A stretch of DNA of 64,000 nucleotides from Apophysomyces variabilis (Eukaryota; Mucoromycota; Mucoromycetes; Mucorales; Mucoraceae), in contig MZZL01000409.1 of assembly GCA_002749535.1 (NCBI GenBank), forward strand, positions 3,550,160 to 3,614,159. Direction: 5' to 3'. Under the pieces are notes generated by a model that worked only from the letters and a program-made list of their open reading frames with translations, ran no database searches and was not told where the DNA came from. The translations under genes and the position numbers were made by a program. The stretch's first letter is position 1. Every line of letters starts with the position of its first letter. Positions 20,401 through 32,900 of this stretch are shown in pieces.

Positions 20401-20481
20401 TGCGAGTGACTTTCAATAAATCAGCCTTAAAATAAGTCCAATTTTTGTCTTGTTCTCCTTCTTTTCTTTTCAATCGCATTA

Positions 20482-23010
20482 ATGCACCTGACACCACAGC
20501 AACTCCACTATTTCAAGAGGGAGCTTATCAGCTTACATCTACAAAAAGAGTTATCACAGCTTCGCCGGGAACCAAATATCCTTGCCTTACAAGCAGGAGA
20601 TGGGACAAGTTATCCGTTTCTCCAATATATCTTTCGGTATTTCGTTAATGAGTTTCCACTGCTGAAAAAGGGCGATGACAAAGAATTCTGGTCCAAATGT
20701 CAGCAATTTCTGGATGAGTTTAGCAAACTGGAGCTCGAAACTTACACACCTAAGAAAAACGCAAGCGCTTCCCAGCGACGCATCTTGATATACAAAATTA
20801 AAAAGCTACTTATTATCGCTCTATCCATAAGTATTAAAACAAAGCAAGGTCTGGAGGAAAGCATCAAGCTGTCGCCCACAGATGAGGAACTGGCCTCGTT
20901 AACCTCTGAAAAGCTAAAGACGTTGGAGAATGAAGACGCATACCTCGAGTGGATGGGTACAAATGGCTTAGATATCAACGTCGTCACTGTGAGGGACATG
21001 ACCGAAAAGCGTACTTTACGGGAGGTTCTTCATGCCGAGTTTGTCATCAAAGTCCAGACAGAAGAAGGTGTTGTCTTTGTGGCACGCCGGCACGGCCAAT
21101 TCCGGCGTCTCTGCGAGGATTTGAAAGCCGCTTACCCAACCATCGATGTACCTCCTGTACCAGCCAAAGCACGAGATTCGTCCCACGCAAATAGAACGAG
21201 ACATCTTTATCGAGAAAAGGATCGACTCCTTTTACGATCTTTTCTTCGCCAGGTTGCTGCAGAACCTCGATTAGCAAAAAGCGACCTCTTGCATGAGTTC
21301 CTTACCCAAAATCCGGTGACACTCAATAGAGAGGAGACGTACGATGCAGAAAAACGTGCTGATATGGACAAGGCCCGTATGGAGGAGGAAAGACGCTTCA
21401 GAGAAGAAGTGGACAGAAAGATTGTGGAGCTCAATGATCTCTTGGATATGTTGAAAAAGCGAATGATGACACCTGGTGGTCTGATCGAAATGTTTGATAC
21501 TATCAAAGCAACCAAACAGCTTCAGAACTTACCTGATCCCTTAAAAAAGGCCTTTGAGTGGGGAAGGATCAAGTGAGTCAACACGGCTCGTTTGCATTGC
21601 ACTCGGTTTATGAATTTCGTACATCTAGCTTTGCATTTGTCCTCCATACACAGTTTGTCACGTCTGACAGAGCGGCCGAGAATATCAGTCATCTCAGACG
21701 GACTCATTCCCTGATGCCTTATCGGACCACGGCTCAATTATTGAAGCTATCTAATCCCTTTGCTATGGTTAAAGGTATCCTGGATTTATTCCTAGCGCAG
21801 CCTTTTGGTGGAAGAAGCCTTTTCCAAAGGTAACTTGGTTGCAAGTGTTTTTTTCATGAGCGGATACCATCTAACTTTTAGCTATTCCATACAATAGATT
21901 GGTTCTTGTCAATATGAATGACGAAGTGAAAGAGTATCAGAAAGACATCGACGACCTTGAGAAAAAAATCAACGATCCGATACTGTGTCAGAAGATACGA
22001 AATGCAGTTAACACAAAATGTCCTGAAGACTTTGACTTTGAAGGTAGATTGGCAAGTGGACTGAGAGGAAAGAAATTAGAGTTGAAAAAAGAAATTGTTT
22101 AGGGATCTCCTCTGTAGCTGATACGTTGGAGTTACTTAAGAACGAAACAATCGAGCCTGCATTGGCACCAGAGCAAATCATGCGGGTTGCATTTGCTGAA
22201 GAAGTAGGGAACAACGAAGCAAGACAGCTTGTAAGGAAACTGCACGAACTATGGGTGCTCTATTCTTGCAAACGCGAAAGAGAGTTGATGATGAGCCTTG
22301 TTTTCCAAGGCGTTACGGGAGAGCTCCTCAAGGAGCTCTTTGCCATATTCTACCAGCCTTTAGCCCAAGTATATAAGGCTGCGAATATCGGTGACTCTAT
22401 CCAGCATGTAGCAGCATTTATTGATGACCTTCTTTCGGTGTTGGATGATATGGAAAATCGCAACATCCAAAACACCACCCAGCCGTTCATTCAGCTTGTT
22501 GAGCGTCATGAGCAGCAATTTTATTCCTTTGTCCATAGCGTGCATGCTAATGACACGTCCCATTTGTTTGACGAGCTCTTGCAATACGTGGACAAGATCT
22601 TTGCATTTGTCCCTATTGGTATACCCGGTAAAATTGACTTGGAAGCTTTAGTGGTTCCAGGTCAAGAGGCTGAATTGCGCAAAGAGATTGACGAGCTCTG
22701 CGAATATCATCGTCGCCGCAAGCTCCAACATCTCGAACGAACACGCCAGAAGCTCATGTCCACCGAAGAGGAGAATGAATTGCTCGATTTGTTACCGCGG
22801 GATGCGGAGCTGACAAGGATCATGGACGATTTCGCGGAGATAGAGTACCACAGCAGTGTGTCTGTGGACAGCGAAACAGACGATGACAGGGTCTCGGTCG
22901 TGGCACATGAAATGACCGTTAAGCCGCCAATACTTACGGTTATTCCACAAATGGTTCCTGACTTTGTCAGAGAAGTCTCTAAATTAATGAAACAGGCCCC
23001 AGATTTCTAA
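20482..23010 (+). CDS. PX-domain protein with PXA and DUF3818 (PXB) domains (yeast YPR097W/Lec1-like)
   Basis: Peripheral membrane protein of the family of yeast YPR097W, linked to lipid/ergosterol distribution. Exons 20482-21572, 21629-21829, 21898-22043 and 22103-23010 sum to 782 codons (781 aa). N-terminal PX-associated helical domain (about 1-150, beginning TPQQLHYFKRELISLHLQ), then a PX domain (about 185-285) with the lipid-pocket signature VFVARRHGQFRRLCEDL and a Pro-rich PPVPAK turn, then a long coiled-coil linker (EEERRFREEVDRKIVELND) and DUF3818 with NPFAMVKGILDLFLAQPFGG. An acidic loop (SVDSETDDDR) lies near the C-terminus. No membrane span is visible; binding would be through phosphoinositides via PX. 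Family assignment rests on domain order and motifs recalled for the family. Confidence 0.9.
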
Positions 23011-23272
23011 GAAGGCACTTTTTCTATATAATGCATAAAAAATTATGTCTCATTGATATCTTCATCAAAAGCGCTCTTAAGCAGGAATTGTCCAGTTACT
23101 TATCGTTTGTAACAAAAGCAATATAGACTTTATGCGGACAGAACATATTCATTGATTGAAACACATAACACAGGATAGAAGTGGAAGTAAGCAAAGGGAA
23201 GTGCGAACAGAGTAGGGGGGAGGAAGTATGTCCCACTCGGGTAATAGGAACGGTATGATAGCATTATGGACA

Positions 23273-24306
23273 TTACCAAGTGGTAGGGTTGGTGCTGCTA
23301 AGACCCTTTAGCATATGTTTTCGAAGGAACTGCCATCGATCCGAACAGAGTCGTGCGGAATGTCTCCCTTCCAGCTTTGTTTCCAAGTCCCGCCAACGCC
23401 CACCTTGCAAATGTGTGAGCACATGATCCAGCAAGGCCATGTCATCTTCATGGGTCCAGACTTCGTAGCCGCGGATCGTTTGATCGTATTTTCCAGGCGG
23501 TCGATTTTGTTTCGACGTATCACCGTGGGCATGAAGTGGTGGTGAGGGTGGAAGGTAGGTAGACGTGCTAGCACCAGCGGCATTGGAAGAAGTAGAGGGA
23601 GAAGATGTGCGTCGATCGCGTGGAGGTGTAAGCGGTCGCCATAACGGTTTATCGACGTTCTCGTTTGTCGATGACGCCTTTACCTAATGCGGTTGTAAAA
23701 GATACCACATTTGATTTTTTTTGAACATCCTTATGTGCACATTTGCTTCTCTGTGCATACTATCTAAAGCTAAGGTGATGGTTTACCTGTTCTTGATCTG
23801 TTTTACGCACTTGGTCCACGACATAGGCGATCAAATCTTTTGCAGTTACTTGGCGGTTGATTTTTGGACTCTGCTTTTTCACCATCGATTTAATATTCTT
23901 TTTGTTTGTGTTTCTCTTTTTTGATCTTGTTAATTCTTTTGTCGTTCTGAGGTGCTATCTATTACTTCTCTCTTCTTCATCTCTTCTTCGTCCTCCTCGT
24001 TGTCGTCACTGCTTTCAACCAATTCACCGTTTTCGTCGTACTCAACAATCGGTTTCCGTTTCACTGTAATACAATAAATAAAGATTGATTTGGAAACGAA
24101 AAGCAGAAACAGATACCTTTTGGTGAAGGTTTTTTGGGCAGAGAAGGTGAGCCAGTTCGCCGATAGTTGAGAAGGATATGGCGTACTGCAACTTTTGAAA
24201 GGCCAGCTATGCGAGCAATGTGCTTTTCTGTGGCGCCTGCTTTATAAGCACCGATGATGAGCCAACGCTTGGCTTCGGAAGAATCATTGGATGGAGTTTT
24301 CGCCAT
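23273..24306 (-). CDS. HTH (homeodomain-like) plus C-terminal Myb/SANT protein
   Basis: Putative DNA-binding protein. Exon 1 (24306-24117) encodes a transposase-type helix-turn-helix: AYKAGATEKHIARIAGLSKV, ending in a Lys/Pro-rich tail. The next exon (from 24063) gives KRKPIVEYDENGELVES and an acidic stretch. A further coding stretch has INRQVTAKDLIAYVVDQV (to about 23787), and the last exon (about 23685-23273) is a Pro/Ser linker and a Myb/SANT-like domain, GYEVWTHEDDMALLDHVLTH with GGRWRDLE and ARLCSDRWQFL. The part from 24000 to 23920 needs either an odd intron or a one-base shift to keep the frame, so the exact model is uncertain. Lone HTH plus SANT suggests a transcription regulator or a domesticated transposon DNA-binding module. 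Nothing indicates the target. Confidence 0.65.
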
Positions 24307-25396
24307 TGAGAGAGTGCAAAGGAGAGAAAGGAGAGAAGGTGAGGGACAGGAAAGGTACCATTAGGAATTTTTTAAAGGCCGATTCTATTTCTGGGTGCAA
24401 ATGATGTTCATGAATAAGCGTGTAAGGATGAAACATGGTTTTTTCTTTCAGTTTAAGATGGAGGGATGCATTGGCTTACGAATTCTCTACTGGAGGGAAC
24501 GCCTTCTATAATACACTTTCAATAACATCCTCACTTCTTGCTTCATTTATTAGCTCCAGTTTTGTTCATATGTTACATCCGCAACTGCCAATCACGGAAG
24601 CGATATCCTTGTCTCCTTCCAAAGCTCACTCTCAATAGGTAGAGAGCCGGGTATCGCCCGGGAAAAGCTCGTCACATGATCCGTACATTCATCCATCCCA
24701 TTTACGTTCTGTTTATAGAATGTTAGATGTCCAACACACTTCCCCCGCTGTTAGCAAGCCACGTGATGGCTATGGCTATTAACGTTTGAATGCATGTATT
24801 GGTTGAAGTGGGGCCCCGCTTATTGCAACCATTTTGTGCAACTGAAATCAACAAATAATCTGATCGCAAAAAGCGAGATTCATCGTACCAAAAGAAATTG
24901 CTGTTTAGTCATATCGAAAGAAAGAGCAAGAGACACAACGCTTAAAGTCTGTTGAAAAATGCTAAAACCGCTGTGCTACGTTGCTGACTTGCTAGGAAAG
25001 AATCACTCCTAGCAATCTCGAGCCAGTGATAGAAACAAAGATTGTTGATAAATACAGCTGCCGTAACAGGCACCCTCACCTTCTCTTGCCGACAAAGGAC
25101 ATCTGATACTGTGAAGATCCTCATCCGGAAAATTCTCAATGCATACCAAGGGAACGACAAGCAAACTGCAAAGGAACATATGGTCGTTTTCTTTGGCGCT
25201 TCCGTTATGTACTTTGTTTATGCTCCTATTTCAAGCTGTCGATGGATCTGAAGAGTTTGTTTTATTCAGCTTCATGGTAAACGGGAACTAATTTGGGTTC
25301 TTCGCGTATATCACTCGCAAAAGCTTTAGACAACAGGCAATGGAATTAGTCAATGGTTTTAATCAGAATTACGGCTTAAATTTAAAACTAGTTAAT
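24307..25396. other. Intergenic between HTH/SANT and F-box genes
   Basis: No coding sequence supported. A small hairpin (CCGGG-loop-CCCGG) lies at about 24647. Otherwise AT-rich promoter and 3' UTR sequence. Confidence 0.5.
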
Positions 25397-27139
25397 CTAA
25401 ACATACTGAAACTTGTCGCTTGGTATATTACACAGGTTCAGATCAGCCGCGTAATAGCAAATTACCGAAATAATGTCCAAATCTGACCACTGACTGCGTT
25501 TCTCACCGTCATCGTTCTGCAGATCAGCTATAATATTGTCCACTTCGGAGGCATCCAACTGCTTAATAGTCCTATCTTGAGATAGCAGCCACTTTGTGCA
25601 TTCCATCCCATCAAGCTGTTCTATCGTTCTGTTGTCGATTTTATTTCCCCACCCAAAAGCTACTGCTTTGTCCACTTGAGTAAGCTTGAATAGATAGCGC
25701 CCGTTGATAGACCAGTTAAGCTGAGTAAGAAAGGGTCTGGGATAATATATCATGCGTGATCGTCTGTATTTATAGCTGTACCGCTGACTGAATCGATAAC
25801 TGTATGGACAATCGAGATAGGACGAAAGATAGGAAATACGAGGACAACATTTGGATAAATACAGATAAACTTCGTCCTCCACATCACTTCCTTGCATGAC
25901 GAGCGTTTTCAATTGGCGGTGTATACTGGTGCAATGGTTTTGCTGAACACTGATAATATTAGCTTCAAGTTCCAAAGATTTCAACCCGTTCAGTTCATCT
26001 AAAACCCAATCTAAATCTACTGTATGATCAAATCGGCGCAAATGTAAGTCCACCAAAGCTGGACAAACTTTCAATTGAGCGATCACTTCCTTGAAATGTA
26101 TTCGCTGTACATCCGAGATTGTGATGTCCGTAAGCGTATTGTGAAAGCTAGAAAGTGTTTTCCAGAACTGGGATATATTATAGAGTCCTGTGTAGCTAAG
26201 TTCGGTCAGCGGCGCGTTAATCTCTCCGAGTATATCAAAACAGGTGGGATATAGTTCATCATCGCTCAAGAATAAGTAGGATAAATGGCGGCATGATTTA
26301 ATCAATGGAAGAATAGCTGACTCCGAATCGTCATCGTCATCTGTATCGCAAGAAACATTCAGTATCTGCAGCTGTGTGTACTTCTTTGCAAAGTAGTATC
26401 CCCAGGAATCACCAGAGATGGGTTGCAAAGATAGTTCCTTCACGGTGTTACAATGTATGATTACATCTGGTAGTTGTCCGTTGAGGGCAACGCGTTCCAA
26501 GGAGAGCTTACGAAGATGCAATAAGTTGTTGTGCATATTCTCTAGATCAGAGTATGACAGAGATCTATCTGTTTTATCCGAAGAATAGCCATTGCAGATG
26601 ATACATAATTCCTCTAGATTCCGAAGCTGCGGGATCAGATTAATCCATTCACGAACATCTGACACGTTTACTGATAAAGTGGTGAGTTGGTTTCTGAGTA
26701 CGTCGATTGGGAAATGCTTAGCTGTGTTTGCATCATACACTGTCGTTATCTTTCTAAGTGATTTCCATTCTTTCATAACCGGAATAAGAACTTCATTTCC
26801 AAAAACATTGCCTGCTATCTCCGTGACGAAAGGGAAAAGTCGCGTATCGTGTAAGATATTACTCTCTGTACCATAATATTTTATCCGTAGCTGCCGCACG
26901 TGATGGTCGAGCCGCTTGTGTGGGGCAAGAGCAATCAGAGTGTTAAAAAACAGTTCGAAATGCGTCTGGGATTTCAAGTAGATCAAACGATATAACTCTG
27001 GCGTGAATGCAACATTCCAGGACCGGCAGACAGTGACAAGGATGCATAACTTATTCCTTGGCAAGCAAGCAGCGATGGCTAGTAACAGCTCGTGCGATAA
27101 CTGATTAATAGGAGCATTAATGACTGTGTGGCTGATCAT
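25397..27139 (-). CDS. F-box protein with leucine-rich-repeat-like C-terminal region
   Basis: Likely substrate receptor of an SCF ubiquitin ligase. A single exon of 581 codons (580 aa). The F-box occupies about residues 8-55: INQLSHELLLAIAACLPRNK then LVTVCRSWNVAFTPELYRLI, matching the helical pattern that binds Skp1. The remaining about 500 residues contain irregular leucine-rich segments (for example LRNLEELCII, LLHLRKLSLERV, VKELSLQPI, LQILNVSC, LKSLELEANI), each about 25-30 residues apart, as in the large F-box/LRR families of Mucoromycota. An acidic patch CDTDDDDDSES lies mid-protein. Substrate unknown. Start: the ATG after a non-ATG codon at 27140. It is divergent from the GRASP gene, sharing a 329-bp promoter region. 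Confidence 0.85.
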   Translation of the reverse strand: MISHTVINAPINQLSHELLLAIAACLPRNKLCILVTVCRSWNVAFTPELYRLIYLKSQTHFELFFNTLIALAPHKRLDHHVRQLRIKYYGTESNILHDTRLFPFVTEIAGNVFGNEVLIPVMKEWKSLRKITTVYDANTAKHFPIDVLRNQLTTLSVNVSDVREWINLIPQLRNLEELCIICNGYSSDKTDRSLSYSDLENMHNNLLHLRKLSLERVALNGQLPDVIIHCNTVKELSLQPISGDSWGYYFAKKYTQLQILNVSCDTDDDDDSESAILPLIKSCRHLSYLFLSDDELYPTCFDILGEINAPLTELSYTGLYNISQFWKTLSSFHNTLTDITISDVQRIHFKEVIAQLKVCPALVDLHLRRFDHTVDLDWVLDELNGLKSLELEANIISVQQNHCTSIHRQLKTLVMQGSDVEDEVYLYLSKCCPRISYLSSYLDCPYSYRFSQRYSYKYRRSRMIYYPRPFLTQLNWSINGRYLFKLTQVDKAVAFGWGNKIDNRTIEQLDGMECTKWLLSQDRTIKQLDASEVDNIIADLQNDDGEKRSQWSDLDIISVICYYAADLNLCNIPSDKFQYV

Positions 27140-27468
27140 CAAATAATGGCAGTTGTGGTTATGGACGTGAAACCAAGTTGTTGGCGGACTTCTTGCTGAA
27201 GAAGACAGTCAACACAGAGTGGAAAGGATTTCAACTGCGAAAATGTAAAGCACTTCCTCTACTATTTCTTAGACAAGATGCCTTAAGCATAAGGAGAATA
27301 GAATATAAATCTCTACGTTAAAATAGATAGCTTAAATAGAGTGTAACCCATCAAGCTGACAGATGAGAAACTGCCCATTGTGCTCCGGCAAATAATTGAT
27401 CCAGATTTGGGTCTGCTATTTTGGCAACGGGGACCGAAAAGTCGGCACCTTCTTAAAGTCTTTTCTTC
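27140..27468. promoter_or_regulatory. Shared divergent promoter, F-box (-) / GRASP (+)
   Basis: A 329-bp region between two outward-facing starts. It must hold both core promoters; no specific motif is clear by eye. Confidence 0.5.
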
Positions 27469-28641
27469 ATGGGAGGAGCTCAAAGTTCAGAGAGTGGCCA
27501 GTATGGATTTCATGTACTAAAGGCAAGAAGCTACTCGAATTAAACAGTGAGCATGGTCTTACCATCTATCAGGTCAAGGAAAATTCACCAGCTTTCCATG
27601 CAGGAATTGAGCAGTTCTTTGATTACATTGTGGGCATTAACGGCATACCACTGGTAAATCTGTTTAATGTTACGCGTCTAATCCGAAGAATTAAAGAAGA
27701 GAAACGTAGGATAGTGGAGATAGTCAAACGCTTGTAACTACTTTACAAGCATCGGAAGGGAAACCAATTCCTGTGGCGATTTATTCCAGCAAAAATCAAA
27801 CTGTTCGAGGTAACGTCTTTCCCTCTCTTTTTGGTTATGTATGGCTTATGCGTGCTTTTTGTAGAACTGATGCTGACCCCTAGCAAAGAATGGCATAAAG
27901 ACGATCCAAATGAAAAGAGTTTAATAGGTATAGCAAGCAATCGAAACGAGTTGAAATTCGTCAACCATGCTTTTAGGCTGCTCCATCCGATTTTGCTCGT
28001 ATGAACGTGCTGGCGAAAACGTATGGCATGTTTTAGATGTGGCAGCTAACTCACCAGCTGAAATGGCCGGCATCATTCCTCATACGGACTACATCATTGG
28101 AAGCCCGCATATGGCATTAAGAAGCGAAGATGATTTTTATAGCTTAGTGGAAGAATTCCTAGGGAAGCCTCTACGTCTGTACATTTACAATACGGAATGG
28201 GATAGCTGCCGAGAAGTAACGTACCCAGCGTCGAACCCTATATTCAAACCTCTGATGTGAATGTAGGCTATCATTGTGCCTAACCATGACTGGGGAGGTG
28301 CAGGTTCGCTTGGATGTGATGTAGGATATGGCTTGCTACACAGAATACCAAGACGAAAGCCTGAATTAATAGCTGATCAACCAAAGGAGGATATCGCAGA
28401 ATACAGTGGCTCGATTTTTAGCACGCCTGATGCTGGGAAGCAAGCTGCCCGTGATCTGCCAACCCATACAGATAGCACACGGATATCGCTCGATAACGAG
28501 ATACAGTTAGTCAACATTGACAACCCTAGGGAACAGGCGGTTTTGCAAGAAGCTTGTAATACACAGTTACCCGAATCACCTCAACTGAAGGATGAGAGTC
28601 CCAACATACATAAGAAGGATGATCTGGAAGCATCAAAATAA
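27469..28641 (+). CDS. GRH1: GRASP-family Golgi reassembly/stacking protein
   Basis: Peripheral Golgi/early secretory protein with two tandem PDZ-like GRASP domains, acting in Golgi organisation, COPII interplay and unconventional secretion. Exons 27469-27522, 27573-27653, 27710-27809, 27865-27927, 27977-28215 and 28267-28641 sum to 304 codons (303 aa). The protein starts [18 protein letters not shown]: Gly2 with Ser in place is a good N-myristoylation site, as in GRASP65/55. PDZ1: [23 protein letters not shown]2: [20 protein letters not shown] followed by HTDYIIG and, after the last intron, [21 protein letters not shown] polar tail of about 80 residues follows. The first intron has a GC donor (AAG|GCAAG). 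Symbol by homology with yeast Grh1; yeast Grh1 uses N-acetylation instead of myristate. Confidence 0.93.
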
Positions 28642-29430
28642 AGTGCTACTTTATGTTATCGAATTTCGTAAAGGCCAGCTGGCATGGTTTCAAAAATAAG
28701 GTTGACATACAGTTTGGCATTGGGTTGAAGTAATAATGAGAGGACATCACTGGTGAGCAACTATATATGTCCATTTCGGATCAATGTAAAGGCAGCATGC
28801 TACATGCTAACCAATAAGGACGACTTATGCATCCTCGTACATAACTTGTAGCATGATATTACCAAATTCTCTTTGTTAGGAATTGTCTTAAACGCATTGT
28901 TGATAAATTGTGCGCATGCCACGTGTTTCATCTCCAATACATCGACGCGATGGGTAGTTGTTGTTTTAGAGACTACTTGGGTTCTTTGCACACACGATAT
29001 TCATCCGAAGTAGGATTAAATGCTACAAAGTTAACAAAACTGTCTTGCTCAAAGAGTTATTTATGGTACGAAACAGCTGTATTATGCATTCAGGAGATTG
29101 TATAGATCGTTAGACGGTTTTACATGGCGGAGGCAAATCTTCGTTTGGCTAAAACGCTTGTATACATTTTCTATGTTAGACATGAAGACTTACGTTGCGC
29201 ACAACTCGCTGTCCAATGCATAAGGCCGGGTTTCTTTTTATTTTATATGATCATCTTACATAAGAAACTGTAACAAAGGGGTCTAAAAGGAAATCCCTGG
29301 TCAAGAAGTAAATGATACAAGCTATTTTTCATAGAACAATGCAGTGAAGGATGTGGTATGGACATGATAAGGAAAGGAAGATACACAATACAACGAAATA
29401 ACGAATGGAAGAAAGAAAGAAGGAAAGATG
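28642..29430. other. Intergenic
   Basis: GRASP 3' UTR and 3' side of the small minus-strand gene. Short open frames show no coding character. Confidence 0.5.
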
Positions 29431-29976
29431 TTAACCTCTTCTCCTAGCGCATTCAATGTGCTTCTCAACGATGGATTTAGCAACCGCTACCGTAGGCATA
29501 TTGTCATTTAAACCAGACCCCGGAATAGACCAACGAGCAGAAGCGGTGTAATAATAGGCTAATGGGGCACCTGGTGCTGATTTGGATCTTCTCCTGAGCG
29601 AGTGTTGCAGAAACCGCGACGACGCTTTGAATGTCATTTTTCCGCTGGGTTTGCGGCAATACATATGATCACGTATAACGCTTTTGACGCACTGTTCTTT
29701 GTAAAATAAGCGCATCCGTTGTTCGAGGTCAATAGCATCTAATAACACCGTCATGGATAATCGCTGTTCTTCGCTAGGTAAAACTAAAGGTAATGATGTT
29801 GTGCGAAAATGGTGACGCCTTTCTTCGATCTCAGGATAGAGAGACCGGATGGAGGGCAGTGTATCACGCGGTTGTATTTGCTTGGATCGAACAACCGGAG
29901 GTAATACCACATGCTCAGCCGGAGTTACCATCGCTTTAATGTCAGGGTTGTTGAGCTCTCCAGGAAAAAAAGACAT
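29431..29976 (-). CDS. Hypothetical protein, 181 aa
   Basis: One open frame of 182 codons starting MSFFPGELNNPDIKAM; an upstream in-frame TTG at 29985 is not needed. No known domain. The protein is basic in its C-terminal half (LRRRSKSAPGAPLAYYY, a possible phosphorylated or RNA/lipid-binding linker). The central helix LLDAIDLEQRMRLFYKEQCV may be amphipathic. It has no signal peptide or membrane segment. The frame is long, the composition is normal for a protein and it is followed by A-rich 5' sequence, so I take it as a real gene of unknown role, possibly restricted to these fungi. Confidence 0.6.
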   Translation of the reverse strand: MSFFPGELNNPDIKAMVTPAEHVVLPPVVRSKQIQPRDTLPSIRSLYPEIEERRHHFRTTSLPLVLPSEEQRLSMTVLLDAIDLEQRMRLFYKEQCVKSVIRDHMYCRKPSGKMTFKASSRFLQHSLRRRSKSAPGAPLAYYYTASARWSIPGSGLNDNMPTVAVAKSIVEKHIECARRRG

Positions 29977-32900
29977 GAGAAGCAAAGGTTTAGTGTTTTA
30001 GTTTCTATTTATATTGTATCCTTATAACCCCCAGGCGATTTCAATATAGACCGATTGGCGAGCTTCCTTTTTGATCAAGGCGAACGAGACAAAAAAGGCA
30101 GTGAACGTATTGAGTATCTTTATTTCCCCTCTTGGATGGTACGATAACAAAAAAAAAGATGTCTAAGTGCTCTATGTGTCATGTCCACAGCTGAAAGTTG
30201 CCTAAGAACTGAATACGTACTAAAAGGTACGTGATATGGAAAGTCTTGCACAAAGAAATATGCTTGTGCCCGCAGCACTAAATGTCGGCAGGTTATATCC
30301 ACAAGCTTTAAGGAGCATCTTCTCGATAACTAAGCGCTAAAAGGTATATAGACGTTTGGACATTCTCTTTCACAATATATTTTGCTGTGTGTTGACATTC
30401 ACATCGCATCAGAACTATTTCACACCGGTAGGTTATCACAGCTTAATACGAACTTCGATCTGAATCAAATAGCTTTTGCATAGGCTAGAATGAAAGCTGC
30501 AGTATTATCCTAAATCAGCCGAGAGGTAGTCGTTCTGCTTTCTACATTGCTTCATCAGTCAACCGCGGTTTGTTTGGTATCCTTACTCGATATGACGAAT
30601 ATGAGAGCAGGAAAAAGATAGTGCACTAATTCACTGATATAGATATCTCTCTTCGTACAGTAGCTGTGATGAACTTTGTCTTACTTCCGTAACGCTTGTT
30701 GAGTTGCTACATTGCCACTCTCTTTATTCCATTTCATCTGGTCCAAGAGTTCTCTGGAAGCCTAATGGACTGACGAAGTACTGTTTTATATTACTGCATA
30801 ACTCCGCTAACGTCAACCCTCTTTAACTTCAAACTTATTAAAGGAACGGAAGCCTTGAAGCGAAAGGGAGATCGCCGTATTCTTCATCTATGCGAGATCG
30901 TCATTCTCAACTGAAACACTAGGGTTTCCGTCATCCCATTAATAAGCTAGCGAACATTTTGGTAAATGTATAATGTAGCTGTGCTAGCATCTGCTAGCAT
31001 CTGTTAGTTTGCTGGCGATACGGTTGCGTTATTGCATCGCAAGTAGGCTCACCTTGGAGGTGTTGTACTCCTGTGAGATTTCCTTTCTCAATTTCCATGT
31101 TGCGCTGAATTAACAACGTCTTCTTGTAAAAAATATTGAAACATACTTGACCGACATCGGGCCGTGTTCTTTGCGTCCGGGCTTAATTGTCTGCATCACC
31201 GTATGAGATACGTGTGGCCGTTTGCAAGCGTTCTTGTTGCGTTCCTTATTTTTAGTCGATCTCGCTTGCAGTTGCAGGCGACAGTCCTTTGATATCGTTA
31301 AGGCATAAAGAAAAGTGTATTTAGGAAAATATCAGTTCCGCTGTGCCTCGTCATTTTCAACCTTCGATTAGTTCAGCCCTCGTACAACTTCCATATTCCC
31401 GCCTGACCGAAAAGCCCACTTGCTCCATGTAGTACTTTATGTTAGTCTTGTTCCCTAGCTGGTTCGAACTGTCGCCTATTTTCAAACCTTATGGCATTGC
31501 CAAGGCGTACAAAACAAAGGGAGGCTATTGTACATGAAGAAAGGTGATACGAAACTTGGCTCCGTTGCTTCCATTTGAATACAGTGTTGTCAATCTTTAA
31601 TGCAATCAGATCCTCAAATTCCGCGACTTCTTTCTAATGTTTTTGATTCTCTCTCTTTCTAGATTATATAGAAAACCTAATTGCTGTCTAAGCTTGAACT
31701 TGTGGACATTCAAGATCATTCAGTCGGGAAATCTGGATTTCTATTTTGTTTCCGCAGTATTGATAGTTTCATACCATGATATTCCAGCTTTGTTTTCCCA
31801 TTGCTCTGTTTTGTATGAACATGCTTGTGCGAAAAGCCAAGTGGACTTCGCATCCTGAGTCTTTTCTTTCAAATGAGAAAAAATCGCTTGTGCTCAATCG
31901 TTCGTGTATCCCTCCGTTGTTTGTTCTTTCGTTCATCCCCAGGCTTTGCACTCAGATTACCAACATTGAACTGGTAGCGGTAAACTTGAAGGAACATCAT
32001 AGCATAAAATGATCCACAGACACACGAATCTTGCGTTCGAACGCCCCGCAAGCTGTGTTTGAGCTAACTACCGTGACAACGCGAGCAAAGCCAAGTTCAG
32101 GTATCTTTCAATTTGATTATCCGATTTCGCTATTGTCCATTTTACATTTATATAACCTAGATGCACTCTATTGCAAGCATGTATTTTACTACCTTTTCCA
32201 AAATATATCCAATGTCACTATTACGACAATCCTTACGAATAGCCTGTCTACTAATTCATGCAATTTTATGTTGACAACTTTTGGATGCGCCTAACGAATT
32301 CCAAGTATTAGCCACAGTATTGCAACTAGTGTTTCTTCAAAATGTTTAGGAAGCTGTTGTAACTGATAATACTTATCCGTCTGACAACGCTTCAATTAGA
32401 TTGCTATTTTTGCTGTATATGCAACATATTTTACGCTATTCTAGAATAGACTTTCTAGTCCATGAAGAGGTAATTTCTTCACCGGCGCTAAAATGCTTTA
32501 AACTGACACAGCTACCTAGCAAAAACCTGTAAGTTCCATATACAGTATCTCCCAAAATAATTTCGCAACCTACCAAAATTGAAGTCGCAGGCCATTGAAA
32601 GTAAAACTTACATATGCATCTTGCATTCGCTTGGCGGGGAGCTGGGTATGGAGTTGTTAGTCTTCTGACAGGTATAAGCCTGGTCAATTCAACCTCTTAT
32701 AACACCACAATTAATATAAATGTGTTAGCGTCAGCCCCAGTTTCCAAAATGCGTCAAGTGAATTTGCTAGATGCGACTATGATTTTGGTAAACAAAATAC
32801 TCTTAACCAAAAAGTGCAACTTGTTTGCCTGTATTCTTTTAGCATCACGCTTTGAAATTTTCTCATTTCAGTGATATCGCAGACTTGATTCCGCGTTCAA

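Noticed and set aside
31455..31475. Second B-box-like GGTTCGAAC
   Set aside because: The T-stem does not pair and no A box is at the right distance.
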